Below are positions 1 through 8,198 of a stretch of 36,084 bases of DNA, one piece after another. Location of the stretch: assembly GCF_900142025.1 (NCBI RefSeq), contig NZ_FQZM01000039.1, positions 1-36,084 of the forward strand, read 5' to 3'. The translations under genes were made by a program, and so were the position numbers. How positions within the stretch are numbered: the first letter of the stretch is position 1; every line of letters starts with the position of its first letter. The notes under the pieces were generated by a model. That model did no database searches and was not told where the DNA came from. It worked only from the letters and a program-made list of their open reading frames with translations. This stretch comes from Desulfofundulus thermosubterraneus DSM 16057 (GTDB lineage: Bacteria > Bacillota > Desulfotomaculia > Desulfotomaculales > Desulfovirgulaceae).

Positions 1-2
1 CG

Positions 3-194
3 CGGGGTGCACGGGCCAGCGCTATTACTTACAGCATCATAGAAACGGCAAAGGAGAATGGGTTGAATCCTTTCCAGTACCTCAGCTATCTTTTTGAAAA
101 ACTTCCCAACCTGAACCCTAAAGACAGTAACGCCCTGGATCAGTTACTCCCCTGGTCCGATTCGCTGCCCCCTGTCTGCAGGGCTAATAAATAA
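3..194 (+). CDS. tnpC: IS66-family transposase, C-terminal fragment
   Basis: The frame is open from the window edge to TAA and gives 63 residues. It contains the stretch YSIIETAKENGLNPFQYL followed by YLFEKLPN and a WSDSLPP segment, which is the characteristic C-terminal tail of the IS66 transposase (the protein that cuts and joins the element ends). The start and the DDE catalytic core lie outside the window. A terminator-like hairpin and the element's right end follow immediately, so this is the last gene of the element. The fragment itself shows no frameshift; whether the whole transposase is intact cannot be judged here. Confidence 0.85.
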   Translation, partial: RGARASAITYSIIETAKENGLNPFQYLSYLFEKLPNLNPKDSNALDQLLPWSDSLPPVCRANK

Positions 195-206
195 GCCAGA
201 TTATGT

Positions 207-237
207 CCCCACCTGATTGCAAGGTGGGGTTTATTTT
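207..237 (+). terminator. Terminator-like hairpin after the IS66 transposase
   Basis: CCCCACCT (207-214) pairs with AGGTGGGG (222-229) across a 7-nt loop and is followed by TTTATTTT. The hairpin lies 12 bp after the transposase stop and inside the element's right end. Confidence 0.7.
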
Positions 238-485
238 ACGCTTACGAAAAAAACGTTACCCACCGGGATGATGTGTTGGAGAGGCTCCGGGATTTGGAGA
301 AGGAGGTATCCGCTGGAGAGACGGGTGCCTGGTCTGGAACGGGTTGGAACTCCCGGCCATTATCGACAAAGATGACCCGGTGATCATGCACGGTCTCTTC
401 TGCCCGGTAAAATATGTCCGGCTGGTGAAAAGGTTCGCCTGTATGCACAACTTATTTGCGAAGGTAGACCCTACCGGAAAGAGAA

Positions 486-677
486 GAACTATGTTGGACG
501 AAAGACGCCTCAATTGGGAGCAAACTCATCAACGCGCGGGCTGAAACTGTTATGACAAAGCCCTCTTTCAGGGATTCCATTCGATATCGAAGGTGCCTCG
601 TTCCCGCCGACGGGTTTTACGAGTGGAAAATTGATTATTCAAATTTCGGGCCCGGCAATACGGTATCCGCACCCTGA
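486..677 (+). pseudogene. Decayed SRAP/YedK (HMCES-like) gene remnant
   Basis: The frame ending at 675-677 reads ELCWTKDASIGSKLINARAE, then KPSFRDS and RRCLVPADGFYEWK. These are conserved SRAP family blocks (SOS response-associated peptidase, which crosslinks to abasic sites in single-stranded DNA). The upstream block that normally holds the catalytic N-terminal Cys and the RWGLIPSW motif is missing or collapsed: only LCWTKD remains where a longer block is expected, and stops interrupt the frame further upstream. After the EWK motif the frame runs off into unrelated residues and stops. The gene is therefore truncated at both ends. Bases 246-485, next to the IS66 end, hold only fragments I cannot assign. 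Confidence 0.7.
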
Positions 678-681
678 GCCG

Positions 682-1815
682 CTAGCTAAACTTCCAGATC
701 TCCGCCACGGCCTTTAACTTTTCGGCCAGGGTGGTCAGTTCGCTGGTAATGGCGGCCGTTTCCTGGCAGCTGGCGGCAGCCTGTTCGGCGACGGCCGCAA
801 TGGCTTCCACTCCGCCTACCATTTGCTCCGTGCTGGCCGCCTGTTCCTGGGCGGCGGAGGCCAGTTCTTCAATGCTTTCCACGGTGCGTCCGATCTGAGA
901 AATAATATTTCGGAATGCCTCCTGCACTTCCCCGGTAATCTGCAGTCCCTGTTGCACTGCCGCCACACTTTCTCCCGTAGCTCCCTGGATGCCGGCCACC
1001 AGCTGGGTAATCTCCCGGGTGGACCGGGCGGAATTTTCCGCCAGTTCCCGTACTTCCTGGGCCACTACCGCAAACCCCCGCCCGTGTTCTCCGGCCCGGG
1101 CCGCTTCAATAGCTGCGTTCAGGGCCAGCAGGTTGGTCTGGGCGGCGATATCCTCGATCAGCTGGACGAACTGGCCGATGCGGGCGGAGCTTTCATCCAG
1201 CATTCGAATTTTTTCATGGATCAGGCTCATTCCGCTGATTACCTTGTCCACCGCTTCACCCCCCTGCCGGGCGGTCAGGTCGGTCTCCCGGGCGATGGCC
1301 GCCGTATCCCGGGCCTTTTCCGCCGACTGCCTGGCCGAACGGGCTAAATCTTCAATTCCCTGGAGAAGTTTTTGCACTTGCCCGGCCTGTTCCTGGCTAC
1401 CGGTGCTGATCTGTTCCGTGCCGGAGGTGATCTGGGCGGTGGCAGCGGTCAGCCGCTCGGAGTATTCCCGCACCAGCCCGAACCATTTATGTACCCCTTT
1501 CAATACCTTGCGGACATTTGTCACCAGCCGGTTGATTTCCCCCCAGCCGAAGTTGCGTTCCTCAATCCGTTCGGTGAGATCTCCGGCAATGGCCTTATCC
1601 GTCTTATCGATGACCATGTTCACTGCGGCCTGCAGAGAAGCATAGGAGAGGGCCGCCAGGACTCCGGCCAGCAATACACCGGCCGCCGCCCCGGCCAGGG
1701 TGGCGGGTCCGTTGCCGTGGGTCAACCACCCGACCAAAAGGGTGACGGACACAGCCAGCAGGGCCAGGACGGAGGTCATTAATGTTAGTTGGCGGCGCAA
1801 TTTACCCACTATCAT
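682..1815 (-). CDS. Methyl-accepting chemotaxis protein without an extracellular sensor domain
   Basis: This 377-residue receptor feeds signals to CheA through CheW. Two hydrophobic segments (about residues 10-30 and 36-57) sit at the N-terminus with only a few residues between them, so there is no extracellular ligand domain. A HAMP-like linker (about 60-110) and a long coiled coil follow. The signalling hairpin tip, around residues 221-260, contains [20 protein letters not shown] and [13 protein letters not shown], the hallmark of the family. The short input region suggests sensing of a cytoplasmic or membrane signal, or an energy-taxis role; that is inference. The gene is divergent from motB and has a sigma-28-like promoter upstream. 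The start is ATG at the right edge, behind GGGGGGATGATAG. Confidence 0.93.
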   Translation of the reverse strand: MIVGKLRRQLTLMTSVLALLAVSVTLLVGWLTHGNGPATLAGAAAGVLLAGVLAALSYASLQAAVNMVIDKTDKAIAGDLTERIEERNFGWGEINRLVTNVRKVLKGVHKWFGLVREYSERLTAATAQITSGTEQISTGSQEQAGQVQKLLQGIEDLARSARQSAEKARDTAAIARETDLTARQGGEAVDKVISGMSLIHEKIRMLDESSARIGQFVQLIEDIAAQTNLLALNAAIEAARAGEHGRGFAVVAQEVRELAENSARSTREITQLVAGIQGATGESVAAVQQGLQITGEVQEAFRNIISQIGRTVESIEELASAAQEQAASTEQMVGGVEAIAAVAEQAAASCQETAAITSELTTLAEKLKAVAEIWKFS

Positions 1816-1854
1816 CCCCCCACTTGTCCGTACAGGAATGTTCTTTTATATAAC

Positions 1855-1881
1855 CTTTCGGAATTTTTTTGGCATTCTTAA
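1855..1881 (-). promoter_or_regulatory. Candidate sigma-28 promoter for the mcp gene
   Basis: Read on the minus strand: TTAA (1881-1878), exactly 15 nt, then TCCGAAAG (1862-1855). The SigD/FliA consensus is TAAA-N15-GCCGATAA. The CCGA core and spacing agree and the outer positions are weaker. It lies about 40 bp upstream of the receptor start and resembles the flagellin promoter in this window, which also has TCCGAA. Confidence 0.5.
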
Positions 1882-1947
1882 CAAATGGGAGAAAATTGTC
1901 ATCAAAAAACTATTCTTGGGGAGGAAGTTTTCCACCGGAGGAGAATA

Positions 1948-2001
1948 ATGGTTATGTGGTTTTACAGTATGCCCAAAAGGAAGGAGCTTATTTCCCCGTG
2001 A
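1948..2001 (+). CDS. Possible 17-codon leader peptide before motB
   Basis: A short frame with a good Shine-Dalgarno (GGAGGAG, 1937-1943) starts at ATG 1948 and encodes MVMWFYSMPKRKELISP. Its TGA (1999-2001) overlaps the GTG start of motB (1998-2000) by two bases, and the motB ribosome binding site lies inside it. This arrangement is what translational coupling looks like. No family is recognised, and the ORF could be fortuitous. Confidence 0.35.
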   Translation: MVMWFYSMPKRKELISP

Positions 2002-2765
2002 AAAAGGAGAGTCGCAAAACCAGTTATGGCAGCATGGAAAGATGGTTAATCACTTACGCCGACATGATTACCCTGCTGCTTATTTTCTTCATTGTCATGT
2101 ATTCCTTAAGCCAGGTTGATATCAAGAAATTCCGCATGCTGGCCGAATCATTAAGTAAAGCCATGGGTGGCGGCGGGGTTATTCTGGAAAACCTGGGACC
2201 CTCGGTGGTTCCGGGGATCAGCGGTACGGAAACAGAAGCACAAACGCGGGAAGATGTGGCGGACCAGGCGGAAATGGAAAATATCCGCCGGGAACTTTTA
2301 CGTGAAGTACAGCGACAGGGCCTGGGGGCCAGGGTTTCGGCCACCATTGAAGAGCGGGGTATCGTCCTCAGCTTCCAGGAAGAGGTCCTTTTTAAGCTGG
2401 GTTCGGCGGAACTCACCCCCCGGGCCAGAGAGATCATTGCCGCGGTAGCCCCGGTGCTGCTGAAAACCCCCAACTACATACGCATTGAAGGACACACCGA
2501 CAATCTGCCCATCAACACGGAGCGCTACCCTTCGAACTGGGAACTATCCACGGCCAGGGCTACGGCGGTAGTTCAGGAATTAATACGTACGGCCAACTTT
2601 CCGCCCCAGCGCCTTTCCGCCGTGGGTTACGGCGAATACCGGCCCCGGGTGCCCAACGACTCGGAAGCCAACCGGCAGCTGAACCGCCGGGTTGATGTGG
2701 TAATCCTGCGCAGCAAATATAAAGGAGCTGAGCCGGGATCCCTGCCGGTGAACGCCCGGGACTAA
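1998..2765 (+). CDS. motB: Flagellar stator protein MotB
   Basis: MotB anchors the MotA4-5/MotB2 stator to peptidoglycan and carries the proton-accepting Asp. The 255-residue protein has the MotB N-terminal signature WLITYADMITLLLIFFIVMY with the essential Asp in YADM, a linker, and a C-terminal OmpA-like peptidoglycan-binding domain with IEGHTDNLPI and NWELSTARA. GTG 1998 was chosen because it gives the usual family length and follows AAGGAAGGAG (1977-1986) at 11 nt; the frame stays open further upstream to a TTG at 1869, but that would add an untypical tail. Gene order is motB-motA, the reverse of most bacteria. Whether the coupling ion is H+ or Na+ cannot be told from the sequence. Confidence 0.93.
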   Translation: MKKESRKTSYGSMERWLITYADMITLLLIFFIVMYSLSQVDIKKFRMLAESLSKAMGGGGVILENLGPSVVPGISGTETEAQTREDVADQAEMENIRRELLREVQRQGLGARVSATIEERGIVLSFQEEVLFKLGSAELTPRAREIIAAVAPVLLKTPNYIRIEGHTDNLPINTERYPSNWELSTARATAVVQELIRTANFPPQRLSAVGYGEYRPRVPNDSEANRQLNRRVDVVILRSKYKGAEPGSLPVNARD

Positions 2766-2786
2766 ATTACGGGAAAGGGATGACTG

Positions 2787-3566
2787 ATGGACCTTGCCAT
2801 ACTTGGTTTTGTAATCGCGGTAGTGGCTTTAGTGGGCGGCTTTATGCTGGAAGGAGGGCATGCCACCGCCCTTTTGCAGCCGACGGCCGCATTGATCGTT
2901 TTCGGCGGTACCATAGGCGCCACCGTTTTCAGTTTTACCTTAAACGACTTAAAACAGGTTCCCCGGCTCTTACGGGTGGGGCTTTTCCGCACCATTCCCG
3001 AACCCACCGAAACCATCGAGCTAATTGTCAGCCTGGCCGACGAAGCCCGGCGGGAGGGGCTGCTCTACCTGGAAAACCGCCTGGGTGAAATAGATGATGC
3101 CTTCCTGCGCAAGGGCATCCAGCTTGTCGTGGACGGCACTGACCCGGACCTGGTGCGCAGTATCCTGGAAGCGGAGCTTTACGCCATCCAGGAGCGGCAC
3201 AATGTGGGAGCGGGCATCTTCGAGGCGGCCGGTGGCTACGCTCCCACCATGGGCATCATCGGAACGGTGATGGGCCTGGTCCACGTTCTCAGCTCCATCG
3301 AATCCCCGGAAACCCTGGGGCCGGCCATCGGCATGGCCTTCATCGCCACCCTGTACGGCGTGGCCAGCGCCAACGTATTCTGGCTGCCCCTGGCGGCCAA
3401 GCTACAAAACCTGAGCAAAAAGGAAATGCTCCTGCGCCAGTTGATGCTGGAGGGTATCGTCTCTCTGCAGGCCGGGTACAACCCCATACTGATCCGGGAA
3501 CGTTTGACCGCCTTCCTGAAGCCCGAAGCCAGGCAGGAACAGGAGGAAAGGTATGAAGAAGAATAA
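2787..3566 (+). CDS. motA: Flagellar stator protein MotA
   Basis: MotA is the membrane subunit of the stator; its cytoplasmic loop pushes on FliG. The 259-residue product has the expected four hydrophobic segments: two near the N-terminus, then a charged cytoplasmic loop, then two from about residue 150 (GGYAPTMGIIGTVMGLVHVL and GMAFIATLYGVASANVFWLP). The APTMG motif carries the conserved proline. The gene begins 21 bp after motB and would be cotranscribed with it. A hairpin follows the stop. Confidence 0.95.
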   Translation: MDLAILGFVIAVVALVGGFMLEGGHATALLQPTAALIVFGGTIGATVFSFTLNDLKQVPRLLRVGLFRTIPEPTETIELIVSLADEARREGLLYLENRLGEIDDAFLRKGIQLVVDGTDPDLVRSILEAELYAIQERHNVGAGIFEAAGGYAPTMGIIGTVMGLVHVLSSIESPETLGPAIGMAFIATLYGVASANVFWLPLAAKLQNLSKKEMLLRQLMLEGIVSLQAGYNPILIRERLTAFLKPEARQEQEERYEEE

Positions 3567-3583
3567 ATAGCGACCTTTTTCCC

Positions 3584-3612
3584 GGTGCCGGTAATTAACA
3601 GCACCCGGCACC
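3584..3612 (+). terminator. Hairpin between motA and cheW
   Basis: GGTGCCGG (3584-3591) pairs with CCGGCACC (3605-3612) across 13 nt, followed by the modest TTTGATCTATTT. It could end the motBA transcript or reduce read-through into cheW. The T-tract is weak. Confidence 0.45.
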
Positions 3613-3649
3613 TTTGATCTATTTATCCCCCATCAAAGGAGAGGTTTGG

Positions 3650-4144
3650 ATGAACGAAAACCGGCAGGATGAATTGCAACTGGTGGTATTCCGCTTGAAG
3701 GAGCAAACCTACGGCATAGACATAGGCCACGTGCTCGAAATAATCAGGGCTACCGATATTACGGCCATTCCCGGTGCCCCGGCGTTTGTGGAAGGGGTGA
3801 TCAACCTGCGGGGGCGGGTAATTCCGGTAATCGACCTGGCACACCGCCTGGGCCTGGCTCCCATCAACATATCCGAAAACACACGCATCATCATTGTCGA
3901 GGTGGGCGGGGCCACCGCCGGGATGATGGTGGACGGGGTTTCGGAAGTATTACGCCTGTCCCGGGAAAGCATCCAACCCCCACCGCCCATGGTCGCAGGG
4001 GTTTCCGCCGCCTACTTGCAGGGCATTGCCCTGGTTGACGAGCGCCTGATCATTCTCATGGACGCCACCCGGGTTTTCCGCCGGGAGGAGAAGGAAGTCT
4101 TACAGGAACTTTCCCGGCAGGTTGAAGAACGGTCCGCCTCATAA
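3650..4144 (+). CDS. cheW: Chemotaxis coupling protein CheW
   Basis: CheW links receptors to the CheA kinase at the membrane-associated array. The 164-residue protein has a single CheW domain: YGIDIGHVLEIIR, then AFVEGVINLRGRVIPVIDL, which is the diagnostic block, and a C-terminal IALVDERLIILMD. ATG 3650 was chosen because AAAGGAGAGG (3635-3644) sits 5 nt upstream; the frame is open to a TTG at 3614, inside the preceding hairpin region, which is an unlikely start. It is followed at 46 bp by cheA. Confidence 0.95.
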   Translation: MNENRQDELQLVVFRLKEQTYGIDIGHVLEIIRATDITAIPGAPAFVEGVINLRGRVIPVIDLAHRLGLAPINISENTRIIIVEVGGATAGMMVDGVSEVLRLSRESIQPPPPMVAGVSAAYLQGIALVDERLIILMDATRVFRREEKEVLQELSRQVEERSAS

Positions 4145-4190
4145 ATGCTGCCTGTCCCTGAAGTTAGCTTAGCGAAGGATGGTGGCTGGA

Positions 4191-6371
4191 ATGTTTACCG
4201 AAGAAGAAATTGCCGTCTTTCTGGAAGAGTTGGAGGAGAAACTCCAGGTAATCAACGATAACGTTTTGCTGCTCGAGCGGGAAGGGGGCAGCCCCGAAGT
4301 AATCCAGGAGATCTTCAGGGCCGCCCATACCATTAAAGGCTCCTCGGCCGTCATGGGCTATGAAAAGATGTCCACCTTGACCCATGAAATTGAAAACCTT
4401 TTCGACCGCCTGCGCCAGAGGGAAATGGAGGTTTCCGAGACCTTGGTGGATGTCCTTTTTGAAGCCCTGGACACCCTGAAACTTTTAAAAGACGAAATTA
4501 CCGGCTCGGCCGGTGACGTGGACGTTTCAGCAGTAATTGAGAAACTGCGCGCCTGCCAGCCTGCTTGCGGGGCGGGAGGATCGGGTGGTGCCCCGGCAGG
4601 TGGCGGGACTGTGCCGGCCCCGGCGGGGATGAGTGATTCGCGGGAGCCCGTGGATCTGCCCACCCAGGCCCGGGACACCGGGTCCGGCCGGTTGCTGCCG
4701 GCAGGCCAGACCGCCGGGCTCTCCACCACCGGTACTTCTAACGGGTACCAGACCTACCGCCTCACCATGGAACTGGAAGATGCGGTGGAAGAGGTAGTGC
4801 GGGAAGCGGAAGTGCGGGGCTTCCAGGCCTACCAGGTGGACATCGGCACCGACCAGGGCTGCCAGATGAAAGGTGTGCGGGCCTTTTTAATCTTTGAAAC
4901 CCTGCAGCAAATAGGTGAAATTATCAAAAGCGTCCCTCCGGCGGAGGATTTACAGGAAGGCAAATACGAGCAAGGGTTCACCGTGGTACTGTTGACCAAA
5001 GAAGACGCCGGACAGGTGCACGACCTGGTTTTTTCCATTGCCGAAGTGAGCAGCGTGGAAGTCCGCCCGATTAAACTGCGCGTGTGGGAACAAACCCCCG
5101 CTCCGGATGCCGCCGCCAGGCAGCAGGTTAAGAAGGAAGCCGCGCCACCGGGCAAGGACAATATAAAAACCGTGCGGGTGGACGTGCAAAAGCTGGACAC
5201 CCTGATGAACCTGGTGGGGGAACTGGTTATCGACCGCACCCGCCTGGACCGTTTCGTGGAAGTCTTCGAAAGCCGCTACGGTTCCGACGACCTGGTGGAA
5301 AACATAGTGGAAATCTCCAACCACCTGGGACAGGTGACCAACGACCTGCAGGAAGAAATTATGAAAGCCCGCATGCTGCCCGTTGCCCATGTGTTCAACC
5401 GCCTGCCCCGCATGGTGCGCGACCTGGCCCATAAGATGGGCAAGGAAATTGACTTCATCATCGAGGGCCGGGAAACGGAACTGGACCGCAACGTAATCGA
5501 GGTCATCGGTGACCCCCTGATCCACCTTTTGCGCAACGCCGTGGACCACGGTATTGAACCCCCTGAAGAAAGGGTGCGCCTGGGTAAACCCCGCACCGGC
5601 CGGCTGCTCTTGAAGGCGGCTTATGTGGAGAGCCACATCGTGATCACTTTGTCCGACGACGGCAGGGGAATGGACCCGGACAAAATGCGGCAGAAGGCAA
5701 TAGAGAAGGGATTGATGACTCCGGAACAGGCCGCCCGGGCCAGTGACCGGGAAATCCTGGACCTCATCTTTACCCCCGGTTTTTCCACCGCCGGCACCGT
5801 GAGTGACGTCTCCGGCCGGGGAGTGGGCATGGATATCGTGCGCAACCAGATCGAGCAGATAAACGGCTCGGTGGAATTTACCACCGCCCCCGGCAGAGGC
5901 ACCACCTTCACCATCAAGCTGCCCCTGACCCTGGCCATTATCCGGGCGTTGATGGTGACCCTGGGGGACCACGTTTACGCCTTCCCGTTAACCAATGTGC
6001 TGGAAACCCTGACGCTGAAACCCGGGGAAATCCGGCGCGTGCGTCACGCGGAAGTAATTGTGGTGCGGGGACACGTCCTGCCCCTGGTACGGCTGGCCCA
6101 CCTTTTCCAGGAAGAAAGCAAAGAGGAAGGCAAGCTTTCGGTGGTTATCCTGGGCTCCGGGGATAAAAAGGTGGGCGTGGTGGTGGACCGGCTCATCGGC
6201 GAGCAGGAAATAGTGATCAAGTCCCTGGGCGGTTACCTGGGACAGGTTCCCGGCCTTTCGGGAGCCACCATCCTGGGGGACGGCAAAGTGGCCCTGATTG
6301 TGGACGCCCGGGGTATTGTCAAGGACGCCGGCGTGGAAGAAATTATCTATGAGGTGAACAGGGCGGGGTAG
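4191..6371 (+). CDS. cheA: Chemotaxis histidine kinase CheA
   Basis: CheA phosphorylates response regulators under control of receptor arrays. Domain order in the 726-residue product: P1 Hpt with the phospho-acceptor His in AAHTIKGSSA (about residue 46), a Pro/Gly/Thr-rich linker, a P2 response-regulator-binding domain (about 185-295), P3 dimerisation helix pair starting KLDTLMNLVGELVIDRTRL, the P4 ATPase with LLRNAVDHGIE (N box), DDGRGMD (G1) and GRGVGMD (G2), and a C-terminal CheW-like P5 domain. ATG 4191 is preferred, with AAGGA at 4175-4179; ATG 4179 in the same frame would add four residues. All key kinase motifs look intact. Confidence 0.95.
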   Translation: MFTEEEIAVFLEELEEKLQVINDNVLLLEREGGSPEVIQEIFRAAHTIKGSSAVMGYEKMSTLTHEIENLFDRLRQREMEVSETLVDVLFEALDTLKLLKDEITGSAGDVDVSAVIEKLRACQPACGAGGSGGAPAGGGTVPAPAGMSDSREPVDLPTQARDTGSGRLLPAGQTAGLSTTGTSNGYQTYRLTMELEDAVEEVVREAEVRGFQAYQVDIGTDQGCQMKGVRAFLIFETLQQIGEIIKSVPPAEDLQEGKYEQGFTVVLLTKEDAGQVHDLVFSIAEVSSVEVRPIKLRVWEQTPAPDAAARQQVKKEAAPPGKDNIKTVRVDVQKLDTLMNLVGELVIDRTRLDRFVEVFESRYGSDDLVENIVEISNHLGQVTNDLQEEIMKARMLPVAHVFNRLPRMVRDLAHKMGKEIDFIIEGRETELDRNVIEVIGDPLIHLLRNAVDHGIEPPEERVRLGKPRTGRLLLKAAYVESHIVITLSDDGRGMDPDKMRQKAIEKGLMTPEQAARASDREILDLIFTPGFSTAGTVSDVSGRGVGMDIVRNQIEQINGSVEFTTAPGRGTTFTIKLPLTLAIIRALMVTLGDHVYAFPLTNVLETLTLKPGEIRRVRHAEVIVVRGHVLPLVRLAHLFQEESKEEGKLSVVILGSGDKKVGVVVDRLIGEQEIVIKSLGGYLGQVPGLSGATILGDGKVALIVDARGIVKDAGVEEIIYEVNRAG

Positions 6372-6414
6372 AATTGTTATATAATCATTAATTGACTGAA
6401 AAGGGGTTTTTGAG

Positions 6415-7761
6415 GTGGCGGCGATTCGCGTGCTGGTAGTGGACGACTCGGCTCTGATGCGCCGTTTGATCACCCGCCTGCTGGAAAGCCGGGGGTATAA
6501 TGTAATTGACACCGCGGCGGACGGTGAAGAGGCGGTGGCCAAGATCTGCGCCCTGAAACCCGACGTGGTCTCCCTGGACCTGGAAATGCCGGTACTGGAC
6601 GGCCTGGGGGTATTACGAAGGGTGATGAAGGAATGCCCCGTCCCGGTGGTCATGCTCAGCTCCCATACCACCGCCGGCGCGCGAGCCACCATGCGGGCCC
6701 TGTCTCTGGGAGCGGTTGATTTTGTGGCCAAACCCTCCGGCCCGGGCCGGCTGGACGCCATGATCGACGAACTGGTGGAAAAACTGCGCGCCGCCGCCAC
6801 AGTGACCGCAAGCAAGCTGGTACGCCCGTGGGTGGGCATGGTATTTCACCCTTTTCCTGCCGGAAAGGCCGGGCCTTCACTGCCGCCCCCCCGGGGAGAA
6901 AGGCTGGAAAATGCCTGGACGCCTCCTGGCCCGCCGGGCAAACCGGCCGGCGCCTCCAGCAAGAAAGAGGTGCCTCCGGTTATACCGGCAGGCACCGGCT
7001 CCTTTCCGGAACGGCATGCCGGTACGCCCCGCCCCAGCATGCCGCCCGTCTTGCGTCCCGCAGGCCGTTCACCGTCCGGGGCTCCTGCCGGCGGAGCCGC
7101 TGACACCGGCAAAGCGAAGGCCGACCCGGACATCACGGCCGGAGGCATTATGCCCCGGCTGGCGGTGGTACCAAAACGTTCCGCCCGCATCGACCTGGTC
7201 GTAATAGGCTCCTCCACCGGCGGCCCGGCCGCCCTGCAGGTGATTATTCCCGCCCTGCCGGAAAACTTTCCCGCCGCCGTGGTGCTGGTGCAGCACCTGC
7301 CGGTGGGCTTTTCAGGCCCCCTGGCCGAACACCTGAACCGCCGCAGCCGCCTGCCGGTAAAACACGTAGAAGAGGGCGATCCCGTCATCCCGGGCCGGGT
7401 GCTGGTGGCCCCGGCCGGTTTCGACCTCACCTTTCGCGGACGGCCCGGTCACGTCACCGTCCACCTGGACGCGGGCAGCGGTCCCGTACCTCCCGGGGGG
7501 TTCCGCCCCTCGGTGGATGGAGTGATGCTCTCGGCGGCGGAAATTTTCGGGTCACGTGTAATGGGTGTTCTTCTCACGGGCATGGGCCGGGACGGCGCCA
7601 GGGGCATGGCCGCCATCAGGGAAAAAGGCGGCCCCACCATCGCCCAGGACGAATCCACGTGCGTGGTCTTCGGCATGCCCAAAGCGGCTATAGACCTGGG
7701 GGCGGCGCTGAAAGTTGTCCCCCTGGGAGAAGTGGCGGGGGAGATTGTCAGGCTGGTGTAG
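6415..7761 (+). CDS. cheB: Chemotaxis response regulator / glutamate methylesterase CheB
   Basis: CheB removes methyl groups from receptors (adaptation) and can deamidate them. The N-terminal receiver (residues 1-125) has the acidic pair D10/D11 and phospho-acceptor D55 in SLDLEMPVLDG. The C-terminal esterase domain (about 258-448) has the serine in GSSTGG (S267), the His in VQHLP (H294) and the Asp in GMGRDGA (D393). Between them lies an unusually long, Pro/Gly/Ala-rich linker of roughly 110 residues, which explains the 448-residue length against about 350 for most CheB. GTG 6415 follows AAGGGG (6401-6406) at 8 nt. No cheR lies nearby. Confidence 0.95.
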   Translation: MAAIRVLVVDDSALMRRLITRLLESRGYNVIDTAADGEEAVAKICALKPDVVSLDLEMPVLDGLGVLRRVMKECPVPVVMLSSHTTAGARATMRALSLGAVDFVAKPSGPGRLDAMIDELVEKLRAAATVTASKLVRPWVGMVFHPFPAGKAGPSLPPPRGERLENAWTPPGPPGKPAGASSKKEVPPVIPAGTGSFPERHAGTPRPSMPPVLRPAGRSPSGAPAGGAADTGKAKADPDITAGGIMPRLAVVPKRSARIDLVVIGSSTGGPAALQVIIPALPENFPAAVVLVQHLPVGFSGPLAEHLNRRSRLPVKHVEEGDPVIPGRVLVAPAGFDLTFRGRPGHVTVHLDAGSGPVPPGGFRPSVDGVMLSAAEIFGSRVMGVLLTGMGRDGARGMAAIREKGGPTIAQDESTCVVFGMPKAAIDLGAALKVVPLGEVAGEIVRLV

Positions 7762-7825
7762 GCCGTGTGAGATGGAAAGTGGTGATAACTCAGATAATCC
7801 AAATACTGGGAAGGGAGGGCTGATT

Positions 7826-8188
7826 ATGAAAGTAGGAGCGGGTGGATTGCAGTCTTTGGCGTCTCAAGAAGTGGCGCCGCTGCGGCGGGTTGAGCCTCCG
7901 GCGGCGGTAAAGCGGGAGGATGTCTTTCCCCAGGGTGCGCCTCCACCGGAAGAAGGGGGCTTCAGCCGGGAGGAACTGGTGGCCGCAGTGGGCCGGCTGA
8001 ACCAGGCGGCAGAGGCTTACAACCAGCCCCTGGAGTTTCTGGTACGGGAAGACGGGGAAAACCTCCGTGTGGAAGTGGTCGAAAAGGGTACAGGGACAGT
8101 GAAAGGGGAAGTTCCCGGGCATGTTGTGCTGGAGGCGGCGCGGAAACCGCATAAAACCATTGGCCTGCTCCTGGACCGGTACCTTTAA
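7826..8188 (+). CDS. Divergent FlaG-like protein
   Basis: A 120-residue protein whose C-terminal half resembles FlaG: a helix with AVGRLNQAAEAYNQPLEFLV, a beta-rich stretch, and an ending TIGLLLDRYL that parallels the GLILDRFI ending of the clear FlaG at 35285-35656. It lacks the EVIREIP block seen in that protein. The N-terminal 45 residues are Pro/Ala-rich and probably disordered. ATG 7826 follows AAGGGAGGG (7811-7819) at 6 nt. It is the last gene of the che block. Function is unknown; FlaG proteins affect filament length in some bacteria. Confidence 0.6.
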   Translation: MKVGAGGLQSLASQEVAPLRRVEPPAAVKREDVFPQGAPPPEEGGFSREELVAAVGRLNQAAEAYNQPLEFLVREDGENLRVEVVEKGTGTVKGEVPGHVVLEAARKPHKTIGLLLDRYL

Positions 8189-8198
8189 AAATCATCAA

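Larger units (their letters stand above)
1..245 (+). mobile_element. IS66-family insertion sequence, right end
   Basis: The transposase 3' end is followed about 50 bp later by ACGCTTAC ending at 245. Its reverse complement, GTAAGCGT, matches the GTAAGCG start typical of IS66-family terminal inverted repeats. IS66 elements make 8-bp target duplications, so GAAAAAAA at 246-253 is the expected duplicated target. The left end lies outside the window, so neither the inverted repeat pair nor the duplication can be confirmed here. Confidence 0.7.

Noticed and set aside
4950-5972. 340-codon open frame on the minus strand opposite cheA
   Set aside because: Composition is that of a shadow frame of a high-GC gene (His/Gly/Gln-rich), with no domain and no ribosome binding site; cheA on the other strand is certain.
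6379-6384. TATAAT before cheB
   Set aside because: No -35 or extended -10 bases, and it sits in a tight che operon; likely chance.
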